DNA of 64,000 nt from Nitrososphaeraceae archaeon. GTDB taxonomy: Archaea > Thermoproteota > Nitrososphaeria > Nitrososphaerales > Nitrososphaeraceae. The stretch is taken from assembly GCA_009377575.1 (NCBI GenBank), contig WHTU01000008.1:1-64000 (forward strand). Reading direction: 5' to 3'. Every line of letters begins with the position of its first letter. Position 1 is the stretch's first letter. Under the pieces are notes generated by a model that had not been told where the DNA came from, made no database searches, and worked only from the letters and a program-made list of their open reading frames with translations. Of this stretch, positions 18,583-27,480 are shown piece after piece. The translations under genes and the position numbers were made by a program.

Positions 18583-19149
18583 CTAATCTTGCGGATATGC
18601 CTCATCTATCAGTTTGCTTACAGGTTCCCCTGAAGGTAGAGGAGCATTTCTGTCAAGTTCGTATTTGAAGATGTCAGGAAAGTTTATATCCAAAATTACA
18701 TTTCTCCCGACCGCTATTATATGAGACTTCGGTATATCAAACCTAGAATTCGAATAGCCGAACACAACTATCTTGTCATTTGTCTCTTTCATAACGTGTC
18801 CCACATCGTCCTCATTATTTGCTCTGACTCCTTTATTAAATAATGACATTGGATATTTTCCTTCATATGTGGCCAGATCGACAACTTTATCGTCAGCAGG
18901 CCATGGGTCTCTTCTGCTAGTGGGCAAGGGTTCTTTTCGGCTGACGGTATATTTTTCAATTATATCCTTAAATGGGAGACCGATAAGGACGTTTGCGCCC
19001 ACTTGCTGTATTTCTTTGATTGGGATATCATATCTTTCTTGTTTACCCCCAAATACTACTACTTTATCGGGGGTCTCTCTAACAACATGACCTATATGAG
19101 GAGCATCTAACGCCTTCACTCCCTTATTGAAGTATTTGCCGGAAGTCAA
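18583..19149 (-). CDS. Tandem PRC-barrel-like protein
   Basis: A 188-residue protein with two similar halves. Each half reads FNKGV(K/R)A...HIGHV or DVGHV, then a K-V/I-VVFG strand, then a DIP segment and VGANVLI / VGRNVIL. The halves are at about 5-75 and 100-175, joined by a Pro/Asp-rich linker. This matches the PRC-barrel idea (small beta barrel first defined in photosynthetic reaction centre H subunit and RimM). Function unknown, with RNA or protein contacts often proposed. Soluble, no signal peptide. Confidence 0.7.
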   Translation of the reverse strand: MTSGKYFNKGVKALDAPHIGHVVRETPDKVVVFGGKQERYDIPIKEIQQVGANVLIGLPFKDIIEKYTVSRKEPLPTSRRDPWPADDKVVDLATYEGKYPMSLFNKGVRANNEDDVGHVMKETNDKIVVFGYSNSRFDIPKSHIIAVGRNVILDINFPDIFKYELDRNAPLPSGEPVSKLIDEAYPQD

Positions 19150-19346
19150 ACTTAATATTATTGATCAGCGCCGGGTTTTAAATAGTTGCCTAGTAGTTTG
19201 ATTGCATCCCCGAGAACCAGTTGCCTAAGTTTAAAAATATTTGATACTAGCGAAATATTCAATGTAATAATTCTCATAATATAACAAATTACGGAATCTA
19301 GACTAAAAATCATTTTAAGTATGAAATTACTAATAATATGATGTAG

Positions 19347-19820
19347 TTGAGCTTAGATCAAAGGATACATACTTCTAGCCAAGCAGATGATGATAATTTG
19401 CTTGCTGAAGATATGCGCAGAGATGATGGGACCAAAGCAGGTCATTCACATAAAATCCTGGTGGTAGATGATGAGCAAGACATAGTCTTCACCTTGAAGA
19501 CTATCTTGACTGAGGCTGGTTTTTCTGTAGACGCCTTTACCAATCCATCTGTTGCATTCGAAATGTTTAGACCTGAAAAGTATGAATTGATTATCTTGGA
19601 TATCAGAATGCCAGGTCTTAATGGATTTGAATTGTATATGAAATTGTTGGAACAGGACAATTCCATCAAAGTTTTATTTTTGACAGCCGTTAACGAATTC
19701 TCAATGTATGCTAAATTCAAGAGTAGCGTCTCTCCAATGTCCGGCAAAAGATATTATTTGCAAAAACCCGTGGACCTTACGAAATTGTTGCAGCGTGTAG
19801 ACGACATGTTAAGACTTTGA
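19347..19820 (+). CDS. Receiver-only response regulator
   Basis: A 157-residue protein with one CheY-like receiver domain after a ~35-residue polar leader. Acidic pocket DDE at 41-43, phosphoacceptor D85 in LDIRMPG, Thr113 in LFLTA and K140 in LQKP are all in place, so it should accept phosphate. No output domain is attached. It must act through partners or compete for phosphate. No kinase is adjacent. GTG/TTG-type start at 19347 (non-ATG). Its stop overlaps the ATG of the next gene (TGATG), which suggests coupling. Confidence 0.88.
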   Translation: MSLDQRIHTSSQADDDNLLAEDMRRDDGTKAGHSHKILVVDDEQDIVFTLKTILTEAGFSVDAFTNPSVAFEMFRPEKYELIILDIRMPGLNGFELYMKLLEQDNSIKVLFLTAVNEFSMYAKFKSSVSPMSGKRYYLQKPVDLTKLLQRVDDMLRL

Positions 19821-20320
19821 TGAATCATCTTCATTTTCTTATACCTGATCTATTTTTGTTTGAAAGTTACACATTTCAGAGTGGCCTATCTCTGATAGGT
19901 CCAGAGCGCCGCGGTGTTGGGGAAAGATTCATCTACGACTGTTCATATACCAAGGTTATGAGAGTAAATACGGCTGTCCAACGAGAAGCTGACAAAGCCA
20001 ACGACCACTCGCTGTCAGAAAAATTACTTACTCTAAAAGAAATTTCACCAAAATGGTTCGAACGGTTGTTTGGCAAGAGAAAGAATCTTCCATTACCACT
20101 GTCTCCAGTATGGTTTAAATGGTATTTTGAATTAGATTCTCCTTCTAAATGCGTAATAGGCGAAGCATACGGTTACTCTTCATCATACGAATACACCTGT
20201 AAGGAATGCGATCGATTGGGTTGGAGTTTTGGTAAATCCTTCTTTCTACGATCGCAAGAAAGACTCGAGGACGACGTCAACCAATTCGTTGATCATTGGA
20301 ATACAAAGCATTTAAGTTGA
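19820..20320 (+). CDS. Hypothetical protein coupled to a response regulator
   Basis: About 166 residues from an ATG overlapping the stop of the receiver gene. The first ~48 residues are of uneven composition. From MRVNTAVQREADK (ATG 19961) the sequence is clearly protein-like: KWFERLFGKRKN, a Trp-rich WFKWYFELD, CKECDRLGWSFG with a Cys pair, and a C-terminal NQFVDHWNTKH. The later ATG may be the true start. No family is recognised. Its position suggests that it works with the receiver protein. Confidence 0.5.
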   Translation: MNHLHFLIPDLFLFESYTFQSGLSLIGPERRGVGERFIYDCSYTKVMRVNTAVQREADKANDHSLSEKLLTLKEISPKWFERLFGKRKNLPLPLSPVWFKWYFELDSPSKCVIGEAYGYSSSYEYTCKECDRLGWSFGKSFFLRSQERLEDDVNQFVDHWNTKHLS

Positions 20321-20522
20321 TATTTCACGTGCAATAACTCGAGGAACGGGCAAATTAGCATATGGTAGCATTACAAGATAGACAGTATTATTTCACGAAA
20401 TGGACATGACAAGACATATTTTGAAGGATTTTGCATAACTCATCGGTACGCCGGCTAACGTTTTAAGTATTATATTTCATCTGGGGAGAAGGTTTTATGG
20501 ATGCCTATGAATGCCATAGTCG

Positions 20523-20969
20523 TTATGAAACTATACCTATTCCTTGTCCTGTGTATCCTCTACTTTCTGCCTCTATTGAATAGCCTTGGGCAAGTAACGT
20601 GTCAATACAGCTTTCTGGTTGCGGCTTTTTCTCCAGAGTTAAAGAGATCACTGCGCCTCCCTCTTGATCTGTGGTATTTGATACAGTACCAATTAATGGG
20701 GTCTTAAATTCAACCATAGCATTGGGTATTGCATTTATAGTTTTATTGTCCCATACCGAGATTGATACTGAGTAAACGCAAGTACTTGACTGACTTTTCG
20801 CCTGAATGTGGTGCTCAATTATTAATGCTTGCTCTGCATATGCGACCGAAAACAGATCTGCGTTTGTTTCTAAACCAGGTAATGTCAGTGCAAAAACGCA
20901 TGCACTCGCCACCATTACAACCTCATGAATAATATTTTTGACATTAAATACTCCGTTAGTTCTAAACAT
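20523..20969 (-). CDS. Exported protein with Ig-like/CNA-type fold
   Basis: A 148-residue protein. A hydrophobic export segment (about 12-32, VVMVASACVFALTLP) is followed by a mature beta-rich domain containing VSISVWDNKTINAIPNAMVEFKT and TDQEGGAVISLTL, the pattern of carboxypeptidase-regulatory or Big-type domains with an Asp/Asn turn. Two Cys residues may pair. Likely attached to or released at the cell surface. Function unknown. Confidence 0.65.
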   Translation of the reverse strand: MFRTNGVFNVKNIIHEVVMVASACVFALTLPGLETNADLFSVAYAEQALIIEHHIQAKSQSSTCVYSVSISVWDNKTINAIPNAMVEFKTPLIGTVSNTTDQEGGAVISLTLEKKPQPESCIDTLLAQGYSIEAESRGYTGQGIGIVS

Positions 20970-21403
20970 AATTAATAGTATTGATATTCAATTCTTTATA
21001 AGATTTGACATGATTGAGGGGCCAGAAAAATGAATTATGCTCTCAAAATCAATAGCGTCCTTTGAGCTATTGAGTTTTTTAAATCAAGCGTCAAAGAGTT
21101 AGTAAGGATGATATGTTCACAATTGTGGAAATACTTAACTGTCGTTCATACGGCGGATCTATCCTCTTGAGTACATTTCGCAGATGGGAACGCTCATTTC
21201 TTCTCCGCAATGAGCGGTAGAAGCAATAATTGTTGTTATGTACCTTCGATGCCAATAATATGAGTAGGTACATCTTAGTACAAATATCCTGGATTTTATT
21301 GTAATTAAAAATTGCTTTTTTTTGTCTATCCACAATTTTCAGTGGGTGGATCACTGGGAAATAGGTAAAAGATATCAGTATGCACTTGATATGATATATT
21401 GAT

Positions 21404-21550
21404 ATGTTTGCAAAGACTCGTTGCAGATTGTGCAACGATGAAGTGAGGTTTGCACTACGACATTTAAGGACCAAACATCCAGAAGTTTTGAGTGACAGGG
21501 ACGTCGCTAGGCTTAACATGTCTCAGATCATGAAAAGGTTCTTCATCTAA
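21404..21550 (+). CDS. C2H2 zinc-finger miniprotein, 48 aa
   Basis: An ATG at 21404 opens a 48-codon frame ending TAA at 21548-21550. The product has CRLC followed by HLRTKH, a C-x2-C-x9-H-x4-H arrangement close to classical C2H2 fingers, then a helical RDVARLNMSQIMKRF tail. Single-finger miniproteins of this kind are common in Thaumarchaeota and are thought to bind DNA, though targets are unknown. A TATA-like ATATGATATATT lies just upstream. Confidence 0.65.
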   Translation: MFAKTRCRLCNDEVRFALRHLRTKHPEVLSDRDVARLNMSQIMKRFFI

Positions 21551-21654
21551 GACTCCGTTAATCGTATCTGTCTTACAATAGGGGCGAAAAATTACGTTTA
21601 AATGTTTAGCTTTATTAATTTAGCTGTATTTCCTCAGCCATCATTGGCATATTC

Positions 21655-21906
21655 ATGGCTAGTTTTGCCGAGGAATTAGCGTTATATATCACACCCTGGC
21701 CCTGCTTTTCTGCCCTAAACCCTCACAGCAGAGGTCCATATAGTGACGGAGTTCTTGTGTCAACAGTTACATCTCTGGTCGGATTGCGGTATTTCATAAA
21801 GAGTATAGTTATAGACAAACCCGAGCGCATAATACTCGAGCCAGAGCTTACTTTGACGCCGGCTCTAGTTATTCCGCTAAACGTAAATGACCGATTCGTA
21901 ACTTGA
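21655..21906 (+). CDS. Doubtful small ORF
   Basis: An 83-codon frame in a region without other genes. Hydrophobic stretches (YITPWPCFSAL, TPALVIPLNV) but no signal peptide or known motif. It may be spurious. Listed only because the composition is not obviously non-coding. Confidence 0.25.
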   Translation: MASFAEELALYITPWPCFSALNPHSRGPYSDGVLVSTVTSLVGLRYFIKSIVIDKPERIILEPELTLTPALVIPLNVNDRFVT

Positions 21907-22060
21907 TATCATACATAGAAGTATTTTCAGTAATGCTACCTCTTAACATCGTGGGGTGTTTACGAAAACGCCTCTTTCTAAGTAGACTCTATTCTTTACT
22001 CCAGTCTTTCCTTTGCATCTTTCCATCATTACTCACTGCTGTTACTCTCTTCCTGGACCT

Positions 22061-22369
22061 CTAATAATCGTCATATTCTATTCTCGTTGCCCTCTCCTTT
22101 TCTTGTACTTTCTTGTAGTAGCTGATATCGGCCTCTAACTCCGAGGTCGGATCTGAGGTATCATTTGTGGAGTGACTTCTATCGTCTTCCTGCATCATTC
22201 TGTCTACAAGGCGTACTCTCCATGCCTTGTAGTACATTAGGGCCCGTGTTTCTTTCAATTCAGGGATGGGTACGAAGTGAGATGCTTCTAGTCTGCCGGC
22301 ATTGATTTCGTTCTCGATATACTGGATGCATTTTGATATCATCATAGTGTCTATTTGTCTCCATTCCAT
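22061..22369 (-). CDS. Hypothetical protein paired with an RHH regulator
   Basis: A 102-residue helical, charged protein starting 2 bases after the stop of the RHH gene. N-terminal helices (DTMMISKCIQYIENEI, MYYKAWRVRLVDRMM) and an acidic coiled-coil-like tail. No known toxin signature (no PIN, HEPN or RelE residues that I can place). The two-gene arrangement resembles toxin-antitoxin operons, but the larger product could equally be an unrelated partner. Confidence 0.5.
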   Translation of the reverse strand: MEWRQIDTMMISKCIQYIENEINAGRLEASHFVPIPELKETRALMYYKAWRVRLVDRMMQEDDRSHSTNDTSDPTSELEADISYYKKVQEKERATRIEYDDY

Positions 22370-22371
22370 TT

Positions 22372-22512
22372 CTAGTATCTTTCCTTTCTCTGAAACTTCC
22401 TGTAGACTTCAATTAATCTACGGATGATAGTATCGAAACTTTCACCTTTAATACCTAAAATTCGGAGTTGTTGCCGGGTTTGAGTTTCTATTAATATTGT
22501 TGTCTTTGCCAA
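22372..22512 (-). CDS. Ribbon-helix-helix (antitoxin-like) protein, 46 aa
   Basis: Read from TTG 22512 to TAG 22372. The product starts MAKTTILIETQTRQQLR and continues LGIKGESFDTIIRRLIEVYRK: one beta strand and two helices with the Gly-Glu-Ser-Phe-Asp turn characteristic of small archaeal RHH/DUF7557-type proteins. It resembles the element-encoded protein at 4108-4266 in layout. It probably binds its own promoter. No ATG is available in frame. Confidence 0.6.
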   Translation of the reverse strand: MAKTTILIETQTRQQLRILGIKGESFDTIIRRLIEVYRKFQRKERY

Positions 22513-22945
22513 CTCAACTTATCTCATGATACCATCAAATACAAGGTTATTAATATTTACAACATCTATCTGAACATATGCGTCTCACGTATAGATCATA
22601 CAGAATTATGAGTCAAGTAAAGCCATGTCCCAAATCCGTATTTGGGATGGAAAAGCCGGGGACTTTCTTCCTCTGTGTGCAGAAGGCCAAAACAATTTAT
22701 TTCTTCTGATGAAACTGTCCGGTAATCTTCTTCTTGTTAAGGCGGAGATTGTTCACCTCGCGGGGATGATATATCGCACGAAACTCTGATACGCTAGAGA
22801 TTCTGAAGTTTCTTTACATCTGTATTGTGAATGATGTATTTGAAAACGATCTTTTTTATGGTCTTAAAACGGGAATCTGTCACTACTTGAAAAACCTGAA
22901 CCTCGATAAAATTCAGGATTGAGCGCAAATAGTAAGCTGCTGAAG
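22513..22945. other. Upstream region of the RHH gene with an 8-bp hairpin
   Basis: About 430 bases without a gene. It contains a perfect inverted repeat at 22628-22647, TCCCAAAT-ccgt-ATTTGGGA, which could be an operator or RNA hairpin. A 33-codon plus-strand frame over it (from 22610) is not convincing. Confidence 0.4.
22628..22647. repeat. Perfect 8-bp inverted repeat with 4-base loop
   Basis: Arms 22628-22635 and 22640-22647 are fully complementary. It is about 115 bases upstream of the RHH start on the opposite strand, so an operator role is possible. No T-run follows immediately, so a terminator is less likely. Confidence 0.55.
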
Positions 22946-23179
22946 CTACTTATTTCCCCACGCGGTAGGTCTTCCTGCAGCTATTATTTTATCAATAGAC
23001 GCCTGGGCTAACCTACCGTTTTCCCACAACTCTGAAAGCAGTTTCTCGACAATCTTCCTTAGTTCGTATTCGTCAGCGATTTTTCCATTGTACTCTAGTC
23101 CTCCTCTACTCATATCTAATTCAGTCATATATCTAATGATAGAATACTGATTTAAATCTGCGTCTTGTGGTGGACCCAT
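22946..23179 (-). CDS. Hypothetical protein, 77 aa
   Basis: A soluble, charged protein with a likely helical body (YELRKIVEKLLSELWENGRLAQASIDKII) and ATG start. Family unknown. It is one of four consecutive small minus-strand genes spaced 40-100 bases apart, so shared transcription is possible. Confidence 0.5.
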   Translation of the reverse strand: MGPPQDADLNQYSIIRYMTELDMSRGGLEYNGKIADEYELRKIVEKLLSELWENGRLAQASIDKIIAAGRPTAWGNK

Positions 23180-23219
23180 CGATCAGAATCTTTTGACTAG
23201 AGTCCGATTCTTTCCTTGA

Positions 23220-23462
23220 CTATCGGTTAAAGTTAACTGTGACTCTATGATATGCCAGCCCTCTCGTAATAGCTTGAATCCCCCATAGGTTCAGAGTCGA
23301 AGCCTCCCCGCTATTGGGCTCCCCTCTATCTTTATCAATAAACTCTACCTTCTGCTGATTAGGATCTCCGATATCAACGACTGTAACGTATTCCGACAAT
23401 ATGTGATGGCTCTGTCTATATTGCAACAAAATTGTGGATAAAAACAACTGCACAGACTTCAT
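23220..23462 (-). CDS. Hypothetical protein, 80 aa
   Basis: A small protein with a hydrophobic start (VQLFLSTILL) too short and polar for a clear membrane helix, then VTVVDIGDPNQQKVEFIDK and a C-terminal TRGLAYHRVTVNF. No recognised family. ATG start. It lies between two other small genes on the same strand. Confidence 0.45.
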   Translation of the reverse strand: MKSVQLFLSTILLQYRQSHHILSEYVTVVDIGDPNQQKVEFIDKDRGEPNSGEASTLNLWGIQAITRGLAYHRVTVNFNR

Positions 23463-23518
23463 TAAAGATAGCGAAGACGAAATGAACGAATATCATGCTT
23501 GTTTCAGATTCTACTAGA

Positions 23519-23707
23519 CTAATGCCAGAACTGCAACTCCCTCCTGACCGCATTGAAGACTATATCATCTAAGGTCGCTACCTTATTCAGCGAACCATTT
23601 CCCTCCTCCATGGCCGTTCTATGCGTACTGATTAACTTGCTGAACCCTGGATTAATCACCGCTTTGCCCACTGTGACAATCTGGCGTTTCCTTCGGCGGG
23701 TAGGCAT
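23519..23707 (-). CDS. Small basic hypothetical protein, 62 aa
   Basis: Starts MPTRRRKRQIVTVGKAVI; strongly basic at the N terminus. The C-terminal half (TLDDIVFNAVRREL) is a likely helix. It could bind nucleic acid. No family found. ATG start; same strand as its neighbours. Confidence 0.45.
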   Translation of the reverse strand: MPTRRRKRQIVTVGKAVINPGFSKLISTHRTAMEEGNGSLNKVATLDDIVFNAVRRELQFWH

Positions 23708-23803
23708 TTCTTAATGATTCTATTGAAAAGCGCGTGGAGGTTAGCACAACCGATACTTGTGGTAAGGAGGCTAAACCTGAATCAGCCCAAAAAAATATCT
23801 GAA

Positions 23804-24061
23804 TCAGACAATTGATACGATGTCATTAACGATGTCATGTATATTACGATTATGCCGCAGAGTAATCTTCTTCCCCGATAAGAATGGTTGAGGAAGACTC
23901 TTCGTAACTATCCACCATGACCAATTGGTTCTATTCGTTGCTAGTCTTTTCCCTTTAACATTTACAACAGTACCTGATATAATCACTATATCTATAGTAG
24001 TCAAATGTGTATAGTGGATAGCAAAAACTAGTTTTAAAGCAGTCTTACATATCACACTCAA
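23804..24061 (-). CDS. Hypothetical protein, low support
   Basis: An 85-codon frame with beta-type sequence (TTIDIVIISGTVVNVKGKRL, then NWSWWIVTKS) and a basic C terminus. The segment from about residue 25 on looks protein-like; the first residues less so. GTG/ATG start uncertain. It faces the zinc-ribbon gene at 24072 with only 10 bases between starts, which argues that the real start lies inside. Confidence 0.35.
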   Translation of the reverse strand: MSVICKTALKLVFAIHYTHLTTIDIVIISGTVVNVKGKRLATNRTNWSWWIVTKSLPQPFLSGKKITLRHNRNIHDIVNDIVSIV

Positions 24062-24071
24062 ATCACATTAG

Positions 24072-24311
24072 GTGAGTAGGAGATACCACTTGAACACGAG
24101 TTTCCTAGAATATGGTTATTTCCTTTATGTTAACTGCCCTTTGTGTGGAGACGCAGCTGGCGTGAGATGGACGAAAACAAAGAAGTTGATGATTCGGTGT
24201 GAGTCCTGCAAATCTATTCTGTTTGCTAATGGATATGCCTCGCAACAATTACTGAGGAATTTGCCTGCTTTTAACAATAAGAACGAATTTTATGGCAATT
24301 ATTATTATTGA
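24072..24311 (+). CDS. Zinc-ribbon miniprotein
   Basis: A 79-residue protein with CPLCG (about 22-26) and CESC (about 45-48), a C-x2-C / C-x2-C zinc ribbon similar to those in transcription factors and ribosomal proteins. GTG start. Function unknown; such ribbons usually mediate nucleic-acid or protein contacts. Confidence 0.65.
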   Translation: MSRRYHLNTSFLEYGYFLYVNCPLCGDAAGVRWTKTKKLMIRCESCKSILFANGYASQQLLRNLPAFNNKNEFYGNYYY

Positions 24312-24590
24312 AGTACTTGCTCTGTAATGCATCAAATGGGTCTTGCAGAGTTAATTCGTGCTAAATTTTAGGTTTAGAGAAATAACGTTTCCATCCTTGC
24401 TTTGATTTATTTAGGTGTTGCCTATAGTAGACATCAATTCTCCTCTCTGCTGGTTGCTGTTAGTCATCCGATATTACCAGCGTACCGAAGGTATCCAGAA
24501 GCATTTGGACCTGCATGGCAGGTGCGCCCAAGGGAGTCTGATGTGATTTCGACGTAATACTATTATTTAACGCAGAATAGATCAGGATCA

Positions 24591-25169
24591 CTGACCACGC
24601 ATCAATTTTCTCCTAGTAATGAGGAGAAAAAACCACTGGGAATTCTATTCCTCATCATTTTTGCTGCCATCACCTCTGCGACGATTCTGGACTGGACCAT
24701 TCTTCCCTACAATCTACCCTCTTATGCCTCTCCAACAATCTGGTGGCTAACTTTTGCCATTATCGCGACCACCCTTGCAATTCGTTTTCGTCCCGCTTTG
24801 CTCCCATTGCGGAATCGGATGAAAACTAGTCTATCGTGGCCTATGAGCGCGAAAATAGTAAATGGGCTATGTTGGGCAGGTCCATTTGCATTGATACCTG
24901 TATTCCAATCTATGTACCCATACTTGGTTTTATTAGGGATTGGGGCAGGGAATATTTGCACTTACAATCTTTTGAGGAAATATGGCCATCTGTCAAACAA
25001 GGGACAGTATCTAGTGGGTATTTTATCAATCTCATTTATACCTCTTGCTTTAATTGTCAATTATATAATTTTTCAGAATTCACTAGAACTTGCTCCATTG
25101 GTTTCTAGGTTGTTGATAGGAATCGCTTATGGGGTCGGAGGCCTTTGTACACTGCTGCTCGATCATTAG
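24591..25169 (+). CDS. Polytopic membrane protein with no standard start codon
   Basis: An open frame from 24558 to 25169 encodes membrane helices throughout: LGILFLIIFAAITSATIL, WWLTFAIIATTLAI, GPFALIPVFQ with YLVLLGIGAGNI, YLVGILSISFIPLALIV and LLIGIAYGVGG. The hydrophobic pattern continues well upstream of the first ATG (24798), so that ATG is not the true start. No ATG, GTG or TTG precedes the first helix. A CTG at 24591 would give a start MTTHQFSPSNEEKK with a polar leader of sensible length. About 192 residues. Family not recognised. The start codon may be CTG or a mutated ATG. Confidence 0.55.
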   Translation: MTTHQFSPSNEEKKPLGILFLIIFAAITSATILDWTILPYNLPSYASPTIWWLTFAIIATTLAIRFRPALLPLRNRMKTSLSWPMSAKIVNGLCWAGPFALIPVFQSMYPYLVLLGIGAGNICTYNLLRKYGHLSNKGQYLVGILSISFIPLALIVNYIIFQNSLELAPLVSRLLIGIAYGVGGLCTLLLDH

Positions 25170-25820
25170 GATTATCATCATGAGAACCTATCTCAAAACT
25201 GCCGAATATGAGTAAGTGAACAAGTTGTTTCTAACTAGATTAAGAATCATTATAAAAAGCACAATATACTATGCATATCAGATTCCAGAATCGCATGAGT
25301 TAGCTGAAATATAAGAATTGGTACAGACAGTGATTCGTGCGGACAGAGCAGAGTATGAAATAGTATCGTAGTATGAGGCCACGAGGTGGCGTTCTTCAGA
25401 GATAAAGGTCCTAATTGTAGGAACAGCGCTAAGTTAGGTTCCAAATACATTGACGTAGACATTAAGAAATAGCTTCCAGTAATTGCTCACACATTAATTT
25501 AGCCAGTATAATTGATACAAATCGAATTGTCATATTATTGCTGAGTAATTCTATTCCTTAGTTCAATTCATGTCTAGTTGAGAGAGTGAATTTTTAGTCA
25601 TCGTGTGGCAAAGCACGTTTGAGTTTCATTAGATGTGTCCTCCATTGCGTTTAGAATGAAAATTGGATTGGCTAATCAGCTGGCCGCCCTCTTGTAGATG
25701 TCAGGGAAGCGGATTGGAACATCAAAATGTGACTCATGCAAGGAACTTCTGATGTGTCAGTACGTAATTATTTACTAGAAGTTCATCATTAAAAAGATAT
25801 AATTCGAAGAATTACGTTGA
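25170..25820. other. Spacer, no gene seen
   Basis: About 650 AT-rich bases. A 70-codon minus-strand frame at 25250-25462 has no convincing features. Confidence 0.4.
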
Positions 25821-26003
25821 TTGTTAGAAGCGGTGAGCAATATCCGGACGCGTATATGTTACAGTTGTGGGGAGGAGAGGTTCATGGACTATGAGCTGGA
25901 GAAAAAGTTAGGAACTAGTATTCCTGTATGTCCTCGCTGCTATATTACGGCTATTTTAGAATTGGATAGAGAACATCGAAACGCAACGGCAGTTGAACCT
26001 TAG
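25821..26003 (+). CDS. Zinc-ribbon miniprotein, 60 aa
   Basis: Contains CYSCGEERF (about 13-21) and CPRCYI (about 37-42), a compact C-x2-C / C-x2-C ribbon, followed by an acidic helix. TTG start at 25821, or GTG at 25833. No family name. Monocistronic and facing a convergent gene. Confidence 0.6.
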   Translation: MLEAVSNIRTRICYSCGEERFMDYELEKKLGTSIPVCPRCYITAILELDREHRNATAVEP

Positions 26004-26096
26004 CCACCGCTAGCGCAATAGCGAGGGAGGATCTGAATGTCGTTTCTGCGATCAGTCGCTCAATTGTTGGACAACTATAAACCTACGATCGTTCAA

Positions 26097-26615
26097 TCAA
26101 AGTAATCCAGATTCATTCAAGCTATCCAGAATCGGTTTTAATTTTTGACCAATTTCCTTTTCGTGTAATACAAATTGACTATTCACTTGGAGGGCAATTG
26201 ATAGCATGTTTCTATCTTCCCTTGACGTATAAATTCCATTTCCTATTATATCAAATCTATCCGAATTAGATCTCATCCACGTCTTCCATGCATCCATTCT
26301 TTGCAAATCTGCCTCCATCCTCTGATATGCAACATCTAACTCTATATGCTCATCTTCGATGTCCAGTAAATCGAGTTTCACAAGAGGAACAAGAACCTCT
26401 CCTCTAGGAATTTCTTTATGCTCCTCGTTCATGGCTTCGATGACAGCCTCCTCATCCTCCTCCTTCTGGTCATCATTAGATTTCTGATCGAACACGAATC
26501 CATAGTCTGGGAAAAAATACCCTGCTAAATCATTATTTCTATCGTAAATCTTGTAAATAGTTTCGTCATATTCGATTTTCCATTTTTGATGGTCCTTCTC
26601 TCTCTTTAAGAACAC
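26097..26615 (-). CDS. Hypothetical acidic protein, 172 aa
   Basis: A soluble protein. The N-terminal ~50 residues are beta-type (WKIEYDETIYKIYDRNNDLAGYFFPDYG is split over strands), followed by an acidic stretch (about 50-68, Asp/Glu-rich) and a helical C-terminal half with VAYQRMEADLQRMDAWKTW. No known domain is recognised. ATG start. Likely real from its length and composition. Confidence 0.55.
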   Translation of the reverse strand: MFLKREKDHQKWKIEYDETIYKIYDRNNDLAGYFFPDYGFVFDQKSNDDQKEEDEEAVIEAMNEEHKEIPRGEVLVPLVKLDLLDIEDEHIELDVAYQRMEADLQRMDAWKTWMRSNSDRFDIIGNGIYTSREDRNMLSIALQVNSQFVLHEKEIGQKLKPILDSLNESGLL

Positions 26616-27063
26616 GATGTCGAAGCTATTTGCAAACAGATGATTTTAATCTTATCCGGCGTATTGTACAGCAGCTTGAGGGATATTGTGATTCACATTT
26701 TCGACCAGGGAGAATTCAAGTGCAATATATACATTCACTATATTCGAACTTAGCTCATGCCATAAGAATCATCGAAACTCAGAATTGCTGATATGCCTAA
26801 CGAACATTACATTTTACTTTAAAGATCTGTTTCAGGATCATTGGAATATTAATGTCTGGCCTTTGATTTGAAAATAAAGAAGCGTGGTGGCAGATCGAAG
26901 TGAGCCCATATCATTGAGGCTTAGTAAATTCTAGCCAATAGTTAGCATATTCTAACCTGGAAAAAATTATTTGCTCTCTGCATGAAACAGAAGAGATTGA
27001 GTAGAGATTGAGCTATGAATCTCAAAACGACTGGAGGTTCTGGTTCATATGCGATCATTGTAT
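26616..27063. other. Spacer, no gene seen
   Basis: About 450 AT-rich bases with no supported frame on either strand. Confidence 0.4.
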
Positions 27064-27480
27064 TCATTTGAGCATATCTGCTGATACAAAATGAATCTGA
27101 AAAAGAGACCATTCAATTACTGTTGCTCGTGATTTCAACTTATGAAATTCGGAGAAATCATGTTTGTTTGTCTTCAACCTCAAAAGGCATTTGTCAATTC
27201 TGGTCAACGCTTTTATGAGTGATGCAATCAGTGATCTAACTGATGATTCAGAAACCGGTTTCCTTTGTCTGAGTATTACATTCAGTTTTTCTGATAACCA
27301 ATTTAGAGTTTCAACCTGATTCGCAATGCTCCACAGGTGACCTGGGTTTATGTCAGTGTGTTGAAATTCCCATCTTTTCTGAGCGATTTGATCGATAATC
27401 AAGTCATGGATTCGTTGAATTAGTAATTCATTATTTCCTCTGTAATACTGTTGTTGCTGTTGCGATATTGGCTTATGCAT
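27064..27480 (-). CDS. Hypothetical helical protein, 138 aa
   Basis: Starts MHKPISQQQQQYY (a short Gln run) and continues as an all-helical soluble protein (IQRIHDLIIDQIAQ, VETLNWLSEKLNVIL, SLIASLIKALTRIDKCLLRL). The four-helix pattern could form a bundle. Family unknown. ATG start. Confidence 0.55.
   Translation of the reverse strand: MHKPISQQQQQYYRGNNELLIQRIHDLIIDQIAQKRWEFQHTDINPGHLWSIANQVETLNWLSEKLNVILRQRKPVSESSVRSLIASLIKALTRIDKCLLRLKTNKHDFSEFHKLKSRATVIEWSLFQIHFVSADMLK

Noticed and set aside
21091-21519. 142-codon minus-strand frame
   Set aside because: It overlaps the better supported C2H2 miniprotein on the other strand and shows a random mix of Ser, Leu, Ile and Cys.
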